Source of the DNA: Pigmentiphaga sp. NML030171 | GTDB taxonomy: Bacteria > Pseudomonadota > Gammaproteobacteria > Burkholderiales > Burkholderiaceae_B | Assembly: GCF_002188635.1 (NCBI RefSeq) | Contig: NZ_NINX01000043.1 | Coordinates: 1-64,000, forward strand | Reading direction: 5' to 3' | DNA length: 64,000 nucleotides | Shown here: one piece after another, positions 8,886 to 17,779 of the stretch | Layout of the letters: each line of letters begins with the position of its first letter | Numbering within the stretch: the stretch's first letter is position 1 | Program-made: the position numbers and the translations under genes | The notes under the pieces: model-generated | What the model saw: the letters and a program-made list of their open reading frames with translations, nothing else | Told to the model about the DNA's origin: nothing | The model's database searches: none

Positions 8886-10172
8886 GTGTTTACCCTGCTG
8901 TTCGTCCTGATGCTGCTGGCCGGCGTTGCTACCCGGCTGTGGCTCTCCACCCGCCAGACCCGCCACGTCGCGCTGCACCGCGACCGCGTACCGCCCGAGT
9001 TCGCCGACCGCATCGGGGAAACCAGCCACAGGCGGGCGGCCGACTACACCATCGCCCGCATCCGCTTCGACATCGTGGCGCTGCTGTTCGATACGGCGGT
9101 GCTGATCGGCCTGACCCTGCTTGGTGGACTGCAGGCCCTGAACGAGCTGGCCGCCTCGCTGGCCTCGTCCGATTTCATCCGCCAGCTGCTGCTGGTGGCG
9201 ATGGCCGCAGCCCTGCTGTCGCTGCTGGACCTTCCCTTCACCCTGTGGCGGCAGTTCGTGCTCGAGGCCCGGTTCGGGTTCAACCGGATGACCTTGCGGC
9301 TGTTCGCTGCCGATACCATGAAGGGCCTCGCGCTGGCGGTGGTGTTCGGGTTGCCGCTGCTCTCGGCCCTGCTCTGGCTCATGGCGGGTGCCGGAACCTA
9401 CTGGTGGCTGTGGGGCTGGGGCCTGTGGATCGTCTTCAACCTTTCGGTCATGCTGCTTTTCCCCACCGTCATCGCGCCCTTGTTCAACAAGTTCACGCCG
9501 CTGGCCGACCAGGCGCTGGCCGAGCGCATCCAGGCGCTGGCCCGCCGCACCGGCTTCGCGCTGAACGGGCTTTTCGTCATGGACGGCTCGAAGCGGTCGG
9601 CGCACGGCAACGCCTATTTCACCGGCTTCGGCAAGAGCAAGCGCATCGTCTTCTTCGATACGCTGCTGGCCCGCCTGGCCCCCGAGGAAATCGAGGCCGT
9701 GCTGGCGCACGAGCTCGGCCACTTCAAGCACCGGCACATTCTCAAGCGCCTGGCGTTCAGCTTCGGCGTGTCGCTGGTGTTCTTCGCCCTGCTGGGCTGG
9801 CTGTCCAGGCAGGTGTGGTTCTACACCGGGCTCGGTACCATGCCCCTGCTGGGCGGACACAACGACGGCCTGGCCCTGATCCTGTTCTTCCTCGTGGCGC
9901 CGGTCTTCACCTTCGCCTTCATCCCGCTCGCGAGCTGGTACTCGCGCAAGCACGAGTTCGAGGCCGATCGCTTCGCCAGCGAGCAGACCGATCCCGCGAA
10001 CCTGGTCTCGGCGCTGGTCAAGCTCTACGACGACAACGCCGCCACCCTTACCCCCGACCTCGTGCATTCGGCCTTCTACGACTCGCACCCGCCCGCCGGC
10101 ATACGCATCGGCAGGCTGCGAGCCGCCGCGCCGCATGCCGCCCCGCTCGACCGTCTCCAGGAACCGGCATGA
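8886..10172 (+). CDS. M48 family membrane metalloprotease (Ste24/CAAX-protease like)
   Basis: A 428-residue integral membrane zinc peptidase. It starts at GTG 8886 ([13 protein letters not shown]). Zinc ligands are in [10 protein letters not shown] (H275 and H279) and the third ligand in EFEADRFA (near residue 358). About six or seven membrane segments surround the catalytic site, as in Ste24-type proteases. It is the first gene of a tight three-gene operon with phhB and rsgA, each joined by an ATGA overlap. Bacterial members are linked to membrane protein quality control; the substrate here is unknown. Confidence 0.93.
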   Translation: MFTLLFVLMLLAGVATRLWLSTRQTRHVALHRDRVPPEFADRIGETSHRRAADYTIARIRFDIVALLFDTAVLIGLTLLGGLQALNELAASLASSDFIRQLLLVAMAAALLSLLDLPFTLWRQFVLEARFGFNRMTLRLFAADTMKGLALAVVFGLPLLSALLWLMAGAGTYWWLWGWGLWIVFNLSVMLLFPTVIAPLFNKFTPLADQALAERIQALARRTGFALNGLFVMDGSKRSAHGNAYFTGFGKSKRIVFFDTLLARLAPEEIEAVLAHELGHFKHRHILKRLAFSFGVSLVFFALLGWLSRQVWFYTGLGTMPLLGGHNDGLALILFFLVAPVFTFAFIPLASWYSRKHEFEADRFASEQTDPANLVSALVKLYDDNAATLTPDLVHSAFYDSHPPAGIRIGRLRAAAPHAAPLDRLQEPA

Positions 10173-10513
10173 ACCGCGTATTGAGTATCGAACAGCTGCG
10201 CTCGGGCCGCTGCGTGCCCATGAAGAACCGGGCGCCGATGAGCCCGGCCCACATCGACGAGCAGATCCACGTCCTGCCCATCTGGGCGCGGCGCGGCGAC
10301 GTCCTGGAGCGCGACTACGAATTCGCGGACTATGCCCGCACCATCGCCTTCGTGAACGCCGTGGCCGAGATCGCCGGGCAGGAGAACCACCACCCCGAGA
10401 TGCTGGTGGGTCACGGGCGGGTACGCGTGCACTACACCACGCACGAAATAGGCGGCATTTCCATCAACGACTTCATCTGTGCGGCCAAGATCGACGCGCG
10501 CTACGAACCATGA
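10169..10513 (+). CDS. phhB: Pterin-4a-carbinolamine dehydratase
   Basis: Recycles 4a-hydroxytetrahydrobiopterin made by aromatic amino acid hydroxylases. The 114-residue protein has the family core with the motif [22 protein letters not shown] carried in shortened form (ENHHPEM then VHYTTH). The usual Trp after HHPE is Met here, a tolerated variant. The ATG overlaps the M48 stop by four bases, and its own stop overlaps the rsgA ATG. No phenylalanine hydroxylase gene is in the window. Confidence 0.93.
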   Translation: MNRVLSIEQLRSGRCVPMKNRAPMSPAHIDEQIHVLPIWARRGDVLERDYEFADYARTIAFVNAVAEIAGQENHHPEMLVGHGRVRVHYTTHEIGGISINDFICAAKIDARYEP

Positions 10514-11439
10514 AGCCCCAGCGGCGCACTCCGGGGACTGGCCTGCAGGGCCGTGTCGTGGCCGCTTTCGGACGCCATTTCACGGTCGAGTGCGACGACG
10601 GCTCGACCCGCCAGTGCTACCCGCGCGGCAAGAAAGGCACCGCCGCCGTGGGCGACCGGGTCGAGGTGGCGCCCGAGGGCCCGGCAGAAGGCGCCATCCA
10701 GTCGGTGCTGCCACGCCGCAACCTGCTCTACCGCTCCGATGAAATGCGGACCAAGCAGTTCGCCGCCAACGTCGACCAGTTGCTCATCGTCGTGGCCACC
10801 GAGCCCGATTTCTCCGACGAACTGGTGGGACGAGCCCTGGTCGGGGCCTTCAATGCCGACATCGCTCCCATCGTCATCCTGAACAAGGTCGACCGCACGG
10901 CCGGCCTGGCGGCCGCGCGCCGCAAGCTGGCGCCCATCCAGGCACTCGGCGTACCGGTGCTGGAACTCAGCGCCCACGACGCCACCGCCACGCGGGCCGC
11001 CCTGGCGCCCAGGCTGGCCGGGCGCACGAGCCTGTTGCTGGGCCAGAGCGGCATGGGCAAGTCCACGCTGCTCAACGCCCTGGTCCCGGATGCCCTGGCC
11101 GCCACCCAGGAGCACTCTCAGGCGCTGGGCGCCGGCAAGCATACGACCACCAGCACGCGCCTGTATCACCTGCCCGCCACGCTGGCCGCCGGGGCCGACC
11201 TGATCGACTCGCCGGGATTCCAGGCCTTCGGCCTGCAGCACCTGGACGGCGCGCAGATCGTCAAGGGCTTCCCGGAATTCTCGCCCTACCTGGGACACTG
11301 CCGCTTCTACAACTGCACCCATATCCACGAACCGGGATGCGCCGTGCTGGAAGCCCTGGAGGCGGGCCGGATCGCGCCCCAGCGCCATGCGCTCTACGGC
11401 CGGCTGCTGGACGAACTGCAGCTCGGCCAACGCTATTGA
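10510..11439 (+). CDS. rsgA: Ribosome small subunit biogenesis GTPase RsgA
   Basis: Late 30S maturation GTPase of 309 residues with circularly permuted G motifs: an OB-fold N-terminal domain, NKVD (G4), then GQSGMGKST (G1), and DSPGF (G3). The C-terminal zinc knuckle is [14 protein letters not shown]. It is the last gene of the M48-phhB-rsgA operon. A small hairpin CTTCAG-AAC-CTGAAG follows the stop at 11442-11456 without a T-tract. Confidence 0.97.
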   Translation: MKPQRRTPGTGLQGRVVAAFGRHFTVECDDGSTRQCYPRGKKGTAAVGDRVEVAPEGPAEGAIQSVLPRRNLLYRSDEMRTKQFAANVDQLLIVVATEPDFSDELVGRALVGAFNADIAPIVILNKVDRTAGLAAARRKLAPIQALGVPVLELSAHDATATRAALAPRLAGRTSLLLGQSGMGKSTLLNALVPDALAATQEHSQALGAGKHTTTSTRLYHLPATLAAGADLIDSPGFQAFGLQHLDGAQIVKGFPEFSPYLGHCRFYNCTHIHEPGCAVLEALEAGRIAPQRHALYGRLLDELQLGQRY

Positions 11440-11547
11440 GCCTTCAGAACCTGAAGAAATATCCGATCGGCGAAACAATCGTTTGGCGTTATGGTGTTCG
11501 GCGGTACGCTCGGGGGAATCCTCCAAGCGTCCCTTCAGGAGCATTCC

Positions 11548-12375
11548 GTGGCATACGCGGCGATCCGGACACTGATAGAAAAGCTCTCCAGCCAGCCCGA
11601 CCTGCACGCTGCGCTGCGCCTGGCCCCCGACGGCACCGTCCTGGGCAGGTTCTACGAATTCGAACTGGCCAGCGGCTTCCAGCCGGTGGTCAGGATAGAT
11701 ACGCGGGCGGTGGCCGGCTATGACGCCTATGCCCGTTCGCACGCGACCGACGGCGACGTCATCAGCCCCTGGGGCCTGTTCTCGCGGGCCGCGGACGACG
11801 CGACGCTGGTACGGCTGGACCGGCTGTGCCGCCTGGTCCATACGCTGAATTATTTCTCGAAGGCCGACGCCCTCCACCCCTTGTATCTGCGCGTCCACGG
11901 CCGGCTGCTGGCCGCCATCACGCATGACCACGGGCAGGCGTTCCGCCGCATGGTCGAGGCGCTGGGCATCCCGCCCGCGCGCATCGTGTTGCAGTTGCCG
12001 GCCGAGGCCGCGCAGGACGTCCTGCTGGCCGGCATGATACTGGGCAACTACAAGAAGGCCGGCTTCCAGTCAGGCGTGCATGCCAACAACGTGGGCGAGG
12101 CGCAGTCGCTGCTGCACCTGCATGCGCCGGAGGTCATCAAGCTGGACCTGCGCACGGTGGCCGATCCCGAACGCGAACTGCCCCCGCTGCTGGAAACAGC
12201 CGCGGGACTTTCGTGCCAGGTGGTGTTCAAGCGTGTCGAGGACGAGGCCAGCCTGGCCCGCCTCGCGACGCTGGGCGCGCAATACGCCCAGGGCTATCTG
12301 TTCGGCGCGCCATCGGCTTCGCTGGCGTCGCCGTCCCCGCAGGCGGCAGCGGCTCCCGAGCCGCCCGCCGCCTAG
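11548..12375 (+). CDS. Degenerate EAL domain protein (no c-di-GMP hydrolysis expected)
   Basis: A 275-residue protein spanning a single EAL fold. The GTG at 11548 is chosen because AGGAG ends six bases before it; an ATG at 11491 would add 19 residues without a good site. The fold is recognisable from end to end, finishing in the typical YAQGYLFGAP. The active site is lost: GYEALLR is GYDAYAR, the DDFGTG motif is replaced by HANNVGEA, and the AEGVE glutamate is a lysine (FKRVED). It is probably a c-di-GMP sensor or a protein-protein module. The C-terminal tail is Ala/Pro-rich. Confidence 0.85.
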   Translation: MAYAAIRTLIEKLSSQPDLHAALRLAPDGTVLGRFYEFELASGFQPVVRIDTRAVAGYDAYARSHATDGDVISPWGLFSRAADDATLVRLDRLCRLVHTLNYFSKADALHPLYLRVHGRLLAAITHDHGQAFRRMVEALGIPPARIVLQLPAEAAQDVLLAGMILGNYKKAGFQSGVHANNVGEAQSLLHLHAPEVIKLDLRTVADPERELPPLLETAAGLSCQVVFKRVEDEASLARLATLGAQYAQGYLFGAPSASLASPSPQAAAAPEPPAA

Positions 12376-12390
12376 AGGCCGGCCTCGGGG

Positions 12391-12951
12391 CTAGCCGCGC
12401 GCGAGCAGGTCGGACATGTCGTCCGCGTGCTCTTCCTCGACCGCCAGGATTTCCTCCAGCATGCGGCGCGTGGTCGGGTCCTTGTCCCCCAGGTAGCGGA
12501 CCATGGCCCGGTAGCTGTCGATGGCGATGCGCTCGGCCACCAGGTTCTCCTTGATCATGCTTTCCAGCGTGTCGGCCTCCACGTACTGGGAATGGCTGCG
12601 CCGGGACAGGCTGTCGGGCGAAAAGTCCGGCTCGCCGCCGAGCTGCACGATGCGCTGGGCGATCTGGTCGGCGTGCTGCTGTTCCTGCGCGGCATGCTCG
12701 GCGAACTCGGCCGCGACCGGATCGGCATGGATGCCGCGCGCCATGAAATAGTGGCGCTTGTAGCGCAGCACACAGACCAGCTCGGTGGCAAGGGCCTCGT
12801 TTAGCATCTTGAGCACGACGTCGCGGTCGGCGCCGTAGTCCTGGGTCACCGCGCCCTCGTCCAGATGCTTGCGCGCCCGGGCGCGCATGGCCTCCACATC
12901 GATGGAAAACTTCTCGGCACTGGGGGCCTGCGGCTTGACTGCCTGCTCCAT
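12391..12951 (-). CDS. Ferritin-like domain protein (bacterioferritin-like)
   Basis: A 186-residue four-helix protein with a diiron-type pattern: an ATELVCVLRYKRHY helix, then EHAAQEQQHADQ, then ENLVAERIAIDSY, then EILAVEEEHADDM. These supply the E...ExxH pairs of ferritin/bacterioferritin folds. The N-terminal 40 residues are an unusual extension with charged residues. The start at 12951 has GAGAG upstream. Next gene upstream on the same strand is a TonB receptor stop-side neighbour, 68 bases away, so the two could share a transcript. Iron storage or detoxification is likely; no heme-ligand Met was identified. Confidence 0.85.
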   Translation of the reverse strand: MEQAVKPQAPSAEKFSIDVEAMRARARKHLDEGAVTQDYGADRDVVLKMLNEALATELVCVLRYKRHYFMARGIHADPVAAEFAEHAAQEQQHADQIAQRIVQLGGEPDFSPDSLSRRSHSQYVEADTLESMIKENLVAERIAIDSYRAMVRYLGDKDPTTRRMLEEILAVEEEHADDMSDLLARG

Positions 12952-13019
12952 ATTGCTCTCCTGTCTCGAGTGAAAACTCCATCCAGGATAGGCCGCGCCC
13001 CCGGTCACCGCTGTAACAA

Positions 13020-15101
13020 TCAGAACGTCAGCCGCACGCCCATGACGATGTTCCGCCCCATCAGCGGCGCGGCATTCTTGATGAACGACGTATGCCGGTA
13101 GGCGAGCTTGTTCGTGAGATTGTTGGCGCGGACGTAGATCTGGTAACGGGTCCCGCTCATGCGGCCCTCGTAGGCCGCGCCAAGGTTGAGCATCGTGTAG
13201 CCGGCCGTCTCGGTCTCGAACTCGGCCACCTTGTCCTGGCGACCCACGTACGACAGCTCGACGTCGCCGCTCCAGGCCTGCCAGCGCGCATCGAGCCGCG
13301 TGCCGATCCGGTAGGCCGGGATGCGCGGAAGATTGCCGCCGCCGTCCAGCTTGGCGCGCACGTAGTCGCCCATCAGCGAGACGGCGAAGATGCGGTCGAT
13401 CTGGTGGCGCACCTTGGCCTCCAGCCCGGTGAAGGTGGCATCGTGCTGCGTGTATTCCAGCAATTGCAGGTTCTGGTAGACGTCCAGCGTGCGTCCATAG
13501 ATGAAGTTGTCCATCTTGTTGTGGAACACCGAGACCGAGAACGTGGTGGGCCCGGCGAACTTGCGCAGCGTGAGGTCGATGTTGTTGGACGTTTCCTTCT
13601 TCAGGCTGGCGTTGCCGATCTCGTAGGTGGACGTAGCCAGATGCAGGCCGTTGGCATAGAGTTCCTCGGCGGTCGGCAGGCGGTGCGAGCGCGACGCCGA
13701 CACGCCCAGCGAATACTGCGGCGCGAACTTCCAGACGGCTCCGGCCGACACCGAAGTGCCGCGGTGGCGCGTGTCGGGCGCGCCACCCTGCACGTCGATG
13801 CGCTGCCATTCGTGCCGCAGCCCGCCCTCGAAGCGCCAATCGCCCACCGTGTATTCCTCGAGCATGAACAAACCGTTGTTGCGCGTGACGGTGGGCTGCA
13901 CGTAGGCTTCCTCGCCCAGGGCGCTGAAGGCGCGGCGCGTCGTCTGCGCGCCGATCACGCCCCGCAGTCCGCCTATGGGCGCGTGCTCCAGTTCGACGCG
14001 GCCGTCGTGCGCCTTGTTCTTGAACGTGGTGGCGACCGTGTCGCCCTCGATCTCGTCATGCTGGTAGTCGGTGAAGCCGGCGCGCACGCGCAGCCGGGTG
14101 AAGCCGGCGAAAGGATCGCGCAGTTCGCCGCGCACGTCCCACCGCTGGCTGCGCAGCTTCACGAAAGGTATGCCGTGGCTGTCGCCGTCCTCGTCGTGGC
14201 CATGGTCGTGGCCGTCCTCGTCGCCGTGATCGTGGCCATGTCCGTCGTCGGGGCAGTGCAGGTGCGTGCCATGCACATGGCAGCCCTCGTAGGCGTGGTC
14301 ATGGCCCGGCAGGCCGTAGCGGTTGCGCTGGCTGGTGTAGGCCAGCCCGATGTAGCCGCGATCGCCCACCCACGACAGTCCCACGCTGCCGGTCTCGGTG
14401 TGGTTGTACGAACCGTCCACGCGGTTGCCGCCGGCCCAGCCCCGGCCTACCTTGTAGTCGTTGGCGTTGCGCTTGAGCCCCTCGGCATGCAGGACCAGCC
14501 CCTTGCCGCCGGTGGTCAGCTCGAACGCGCCCGACGTCTCGCGCGGCCCGGTCGCGCCGCGCAGCTCCACGCTGCCTTCCACGGCGTTCTCCGGCATTTC
14601 GGTGGGAATCTTGTTGTCGAGCACGTTGACCACCCCGCCCATCGCCCCGCCGCCATACAGCAGCGCCGCCGGCCCGCGCAGCACTTCCACGCGCTGGGAC
14701 AGCATGGGCTCCAGGCCCACCGCATGATCGGGGCTGATGGTGGAGGCGTCCTGGACCTCGGCGCCGTCGGACACGATCTTGACCCGCGCGCCGTCCATGC
14801 CCCGGATGATGGGGCGGCTGGCGCCCGCGCCGAAATGCGATGAAGTGATACCCGGCTCCTGCTCCAGCGTCTCGCCCAGCGTGGCGGCGCGCTTGGTCAG
14901 CAAGTCGTTCTCGTCCAGCACCGTAACCGGCGCCGCCAGGTCCTGTTCGCTGCGCGACAGGGGCGTGGCGGATACGGTGACTTCCTTCAGGGTCTGCGGC
15001 GCGGGCGCGGTAGGCGTTTCCGCCTGTGCCCAGGCGGCCGCGGGCAGGCCCCAGGAAACACTCATCAATGCCAATACGAGGGGGTTCAGCCTTCCCAACA
15101 T
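13020..15101 (-). CDS. TonB-dependent outer-membrane receptor, His-rich, ZnuD-like (zinc uptake)
   Basis: A 693-residue outer-membrane transporter. The ATG at 15101 has AAGGAA eight bases upstream; a GTG one codon earlier is too close. A signal peptide ends near AAAWAQA. The plug domain carries RPIIRGMDGARVKI and RVEVLRGPAALLYGGGAMGGVVNV, and the barrel ends in the aromatic GVRLTF. Residues about 264-314 form a loop with 13 His plus many Asp/Glu and two Cys (GHDHGDEDGHDHGHDEDGD), like the metal-capturing loops of ZnuD receptors. Zinc, or possibly another divalent metal, is inferred. A 32-bp dyad lies upstream. Confidence 0.92.
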   Translation of the reverse strand: MLGRLNPLVLALMSVSWGLPAAAWAQAETPTAPAPQTLKEVTVSATPLSRSEQDLAAPVTVLDENDLLTKRAATLGETLEQEPGITSSHFGAGASRPIIRGMDGARVKIVSDGAEVQDASTISPDHAVGLEPMLSQRVEVLRGPAALLYGGGAMGGVVNVLDNKIPTEMPENAVEGSVELRGATGPRETSGAFELTTGGKGLVLHAEGLKRNANDYKVGRGWAGGNRVDGSYNHTETGSVGLSWVGDRGYIGLAYTSQRNRYGLPGHDHAYEGCHVHGTHLHCPDDGHGHDHGDEDGHDHGHDEDGDSHGIPFVKLRSQRWDVRGELRDPFAGFTRLRVRAGFTDYQHDEIEGDTVATTFKNKAHDGRVELEHAPIGGLRGVIGAQTTRRAFSALGEEAYVQPTVTRNNGLFMLEEYTVGDWRFEGGLRHEWQRIDVQGGAPDTRHRGTSVSAGAVWKFAPQYSLGVSASRSHRLPTAEELYANGLHLATSTYEIGNASLKKETSNNIDLTLRKFAGPTTFSVSVFHNKMDNFIYGRTLDVYQNLQLLEYTQHDATFTGLEAKVRHQIDRIFAVSLMGDYVRAKLDGGGNLPRIPAYRIGTRLDARWQAWSGDVELSYVGRQDKVAEFETETAGYTMLNLGAAYEGRMSGTRYQIYVRANNLTNKLAYRHTSFIKNAAPLMGRNIVMGVRLTF

Positions 15102-15202
15102 CACGGTTCCTTCTTCATGGATGGCGCAAAAATGCCGCAGGCCGCCGGCAAGGCAGATCCTTGCCGGCCGCGAGCGGCATTCTTGCTCAAAACCGAAGTT
15201 AA

Positions 15203-15234
15203 TGCAACTCTATTGCATATGCATAATGGTTGCA
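15203..15234. promoter_or_regulatory. Imperfect 32-bp palindrome upstream of the TonB receptor (candidate metal-regulator operator)
   Basis: TGCAAC and GTTGCA flank a central perfect GCATATGC; all share one centre between 15218 and 15219. The two 16-base halves agree at 12 positions. The site lies about 100 bases upstream of the receptor start and just past the end of the small ORF at 15260. A Zur-type (Fur family) operator is a reasonable guess from the receptor's nature, not from a known consensus. Confidence 0.5.
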
Positions 15235-15259
15235 CCTGAGGAACCCTGGCGGGTGCGGA

Positions 15260-15430
15260 TCAGAACGCCGAGCAATGCCCCCCGCTGGGAGCCTGCCCCG
15301 AGCCTATGGCCAGGATGGCGGGTTCCTTCCGATGGTTGACGGGACTGGAGTGGGTCCAGTCCCAGGCGAAGAAGGCGATCAGCACGGCCCAGAGCAGCAC
15401 GACGGCGGAAGTACGGGAAGTCATGTCCAT
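15260..15430 (-). CDS. Small single-span membrane protein, 56 residues
   Basis: Unrecognised short gene. It begins MDMTSRTSAVVLLWAVLIAF, has one hydrophobic segment (about residues 8-24) followed by a soluble tail with a Gly/Ser-rich end SGQAPSGGHCSAF. A G-rich stretch (GGGGG) precedes the first ATG; the second ATG two codons later is also possible. It starts nine bases after the YeeE/YedE stop on the same strand, which suggests the end of the sulfur operon. Alternatively it belongs with the TonB receptor downstream. Codon use fits the neighbours. The single His-Cys pair at the C-terminus is the only obvious functional hint. Confidence 0.6.
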   Translation of the reverse strand: MDMTSRTSAVVLLWAVLIAFFAWDWTHSSPVNHRKEPAILAIGSGQAPSGGHCSAF

Positions 15431-15439
15431 GTCCCCCGT

Positions 15440-16594
15440 TCACACGCCCAGCCGGCGGCGCAGGCGCACGCCGATCAGCGAGCCGGCGAAGGCCAGCACG
15501 ACCCAGATCCAGCCGTGCAGGCTACCCGTGGAAATGCCGCTGACCATGGCGCCAACGTTGCAGCCGAACGCCAGCCGCGAGCTGTAGCCCAGGAGGAAAC
15601 CCGCGACCAGCACGGCCGCCCACTGGCGGCCGGTCAGCGGCTTGCCGCTGGACGGCTTGCGGGCGGCGATCCACAGCGCGCCGGCCATGATGCCGATGTT
15701 GGTGATCGAGGTGACGTCCAGGAACACGCTCTGGTCCAGCGTGCGCAGGTTGCCCGCCTGGCTCCAGAAGGCGTTGGCGGCGGGATCGAACACGCCGGCC
15801 GCCGTCGCCACCTTGGCCGCCCACAGGCCGAAACCGTAGACCACGCCCCAGGGCTGGCCGGCCACCACCAGGTTCGCCACCGCCAGCAGGGCCAGGCCGA
15901 CGCCGGCCAGCAGCAGCTTGCGGTTCCAGGGAGAAGATGCGGCCGCCCCGCCCTTGCGGCTCCAGACCCAGGCCGCCAGGCCGAAAACGGCCAGGCCGGC
16001 GAAGGTCAGCGCCAACGCGCCGCCCGCTCCCCAGTCGCGGACCAGGCTGACCGGCGCGATGGCGCCCAGCGACAGCCAGCCGTGCAGGTGCACCGATCCC
16101 AAGAAACTGCCCAGCGCGAACAAGGGCAGCACGCCCATGTTCAGCGGAATGCCCAGTCCGGCCTTGTACAGCGTGCCCGACCCGCAGCCATCGGCGATCT
16201 GCATCGTGATGCCGAACACGAAGGCGCCGATCAGCAGGCTGATGCTGGGAGGGCCCAGGGCCGCGGCCAGGTCGCCGGGAAACTTCGCCAGGAGCGGAAT
16301 GGAAATGGCTGCCGCCACCGCCAGCAGCGCAATCTGGGCGAACACGCCGCTGGCGTCCCGGGCCTCGATCAACCGGCGCCAGCCGGTGGTGAAGCCGAAG
16401 CGCGCGCCGGCCAGCAGGCCGCCCATGCCGATGCCGATGACGAACAGCACCGACTGGCGCACGGTCACGAACCAGGCCAGCGCCAGCACGGCAAGCAGGA
16501 TCGCGGCCGTCAGCGGCCAGCGTGCATGGCCAAGCGCGGAGGACGCGGGAGAAGCGATGGCGGGCGAGCCCGCCTGGGAAAGCGTCGTTTGCAT
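15440..16594 (-). CDS. YeeE/YedE family sulfur-compound permease
   Basis: A 384-residue inner-membrane protein with about nine or ten hydrophobic segments. It carries the family Cys motifs DGCGSGTLYKAGLG and LAFGCNVGAMVSGI, and the GSLHGW motif. The family includes TsuA, which imports thiosulfate through a path of Cys residues. The neighbouring upstream gene on the same strand encodes a periplasmic rhodanese (27-base gap), which supports thiosulfate or persulfide handling. The length is near that of full-size YeeE/YedE proteins. Confidence 0.9.
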   Translation of the reverse strand: MQTTLSQAGSPAIASPASSALGHARWPLTAAILLAVLALAWFVTVRQSVLFVIGIGMGGLLAGARFGFTTGWRRLIEARDASGVFAQIALLAVAAAISIPLLAKFPGDLAAALGPPSISLLIGAFVFGITMQIADGCGSGTLYKAGLGIPLNMGVLPLFALGSFLGSVHLHGWLSLGAIAPVSLVRDWGAGGALALTFAGLAVFGLAAWVWSRKGGAAASSPWNRKLLLAGVGLALLAVANLVVAGQPWGVVYGFGLWAAKVATAAGVFDPAANAFWSQAGNLRTLDQSVFLDVTSITNIGIMAGALWIAARKPSSGKPLTGRQWAAVLVAGFLLGYSSRLAFGCNVGAMVSGISTGSLHGWIWVVLAFAGSLIGVRLRRRLGV

Positions 16595-16621
16595 CAGGGG
16601 GATTCCTTTCGTGCTGGCGCC

Positions 16622-17572
16622 TCAGGAGTTGCCGAACAACTTCTTGAATTTTTCCGAGATCTGGCTGGCCCGGCCCGGCACGTTGTCCATGGGCAAGGCC
16701 TGGTCCGCGTTGGTCCAGTCGGCCAGGGATTCCGGATACATGCGCACGTGCGGCAGCCCCGCCAGTTCGGACAGCGCGAACCAGTCGGTCGCCGCCCAGT
16801 GTCCGGTGTTGCAGAACGCGATGTTGTCGCCGCCCGCGTCCGGGAATTCCCGGGCGGCGATGGCGCGGGCCTCGGCGGCCGAGACGATCTGCGTGCTGCC
16901 GGGGGCGAACCAGACGCTGTGCGGAACGTTGGTGGCGCCGTGGATGGTGCCGGGCACCGAGGCCGTCGGGGCCTTGACCAGGCCTTCGAAGAAATTCTTG
17001 GGCCTCGCGTCGATCAAGCGGGTGCCGCCGCCGGTCGTGCCTGCCAGCACGTCGGCCTGGGTAGCCTTGATGGCGGTGTTCAGCCTGGGCTCGTAGCGGC
17101 TGGGGGCCGGCTGGGCCGGCGCGTCCTGGCTCAGGGGCTGCTGCGCCTGCTGCCAGGCCTGCATGCCGCCGTTCAGGATGGACAACTGGGTCAGGCCCAG
17201 GTATTTGAGCGTCCAGTAGACGCGGGCGGCGGCGCCGAAGTCGGTCACGTCCGCGCCCGAGGACACCACCACGGCATGGCGCTCGGGCGCCAGCCCGAGC
17301 TTGCGCACTTGCGCGGTCAGCTTGTCCAGCGGCGGCAGCGTGCCGGGGCTGTTGGCCGGTCCGCGCCAGGAGCCGTAGGGAGCGGACAAGGCGCCGGGGA
17401 TGTGGCCTTGCAGGTAATCGGCGGGCGGCCGGATGTCGATGACCGTGACCGAGGGCGAGGACAGCACCGCCTTCAGTTCGTCGGGCGACAGGATGGGGGA
17501 CGGGGCGGCCTGGGCGCCGGCCTGCGCGGCGAAGGCGATCAGCCAGGCGGAAAGAATGGCAAGGATTCTCAT
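16622..17572 (-). CDS. Periplasmic sulfurtransferase, tandem rhodanese domains
   Basis: A 316-residue exported protein. The ATG at 17572 gives a clean signal peptide (MRILAILSAWLIAFAAQAGA); the frame is open 11 codons further but that N-terminus is not signal-like. Two rhodanese domains are present. The first has no catalytic Cys (loop VVSSGADVTDFG). The second has the candidate catalytic Cys near residue 254 in FCNTGHWAATDW; the loop differs from the CxxxxRT/S of classical thiosulfate sulfurtransferases. The permease gene follows. The AT-rich dyad at 17654-17695 is about 80-120 bases upstream. Confidence 0.9.
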   Translation of the reverse strand: MRILAILSAWLIAFAAQAGAQAAPSPILSPDELKAVLSSPSVTVIDIRPPADYLQGHIPGALSAPYGSWRGPANSPGTLPPLDKLTAQVRKLGLAPERHAVVVSSGADVTDFGAAARVYWTLKYLGLTQLSILNGGMQAWQQAQQPLSQDAPAQPAPSRYEPRLNTAIKATQADVLAGTTGGGTRLIDARPKNFFEGLVKAPTASVPGTIHGATNVPHSVWFAPGSTQIVSAAEARAIAAREFPDAGGDNIAFCNTGHWAATDWFALSELAGLPHVRMYPESLADWTNADQALPMDNVPGRASQISEKFKKLFGNS

Positions 17573-17653
17573 GATGATTGCGCGCGGCGCGCAGGGAATG
17601 GGCATCCTGAGAATTTTAAGACCTGGCCAGGGGATGGCTCAGACCAAGCCCCC

Positions 17654-17695
17654 ATATTCATATAACATTAAATTATATGAAAGCGCTGTGAATAT
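17654..17695. promoter_or_regulatory. AT-rich dyad upstream of the rhodanese-YeeE operon (candidate persulfide-sensor operator)
   Basis: TTCATATA (17657-17664) and TATATGAA (17674-17681) are perfect inverted arms with a nine-base spacer. An outer pair, ATATTCA (17654) and TGAATAT (17689), extends the symmetry to the right. The surroundings are strongly GC-rich, so the contrast is striking. From memory, BigR/SqrR-type ArsR repressors of sulfide detoxification operons bind AT-rich dyads of this kind; no such regulator gene is in the window. Confidence 0.55.
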
Positions 17696-17779
17696 AGCTC
17701 CTGGCCATACGCCCGGAGGGCGCGGGCCAGGGCATCGGGCAACCCCGGCCGGGGCTGCCCGTAACGGCCGTGAACCGCC

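Noticed and set aside
13092-14843. A 583-codon plus-strand frame opposite the TonB receptor
   Set aside because: Composition is typical of an antisense shadow (many His, Ala, Arg, Val) and there is no ribosome-binding site.
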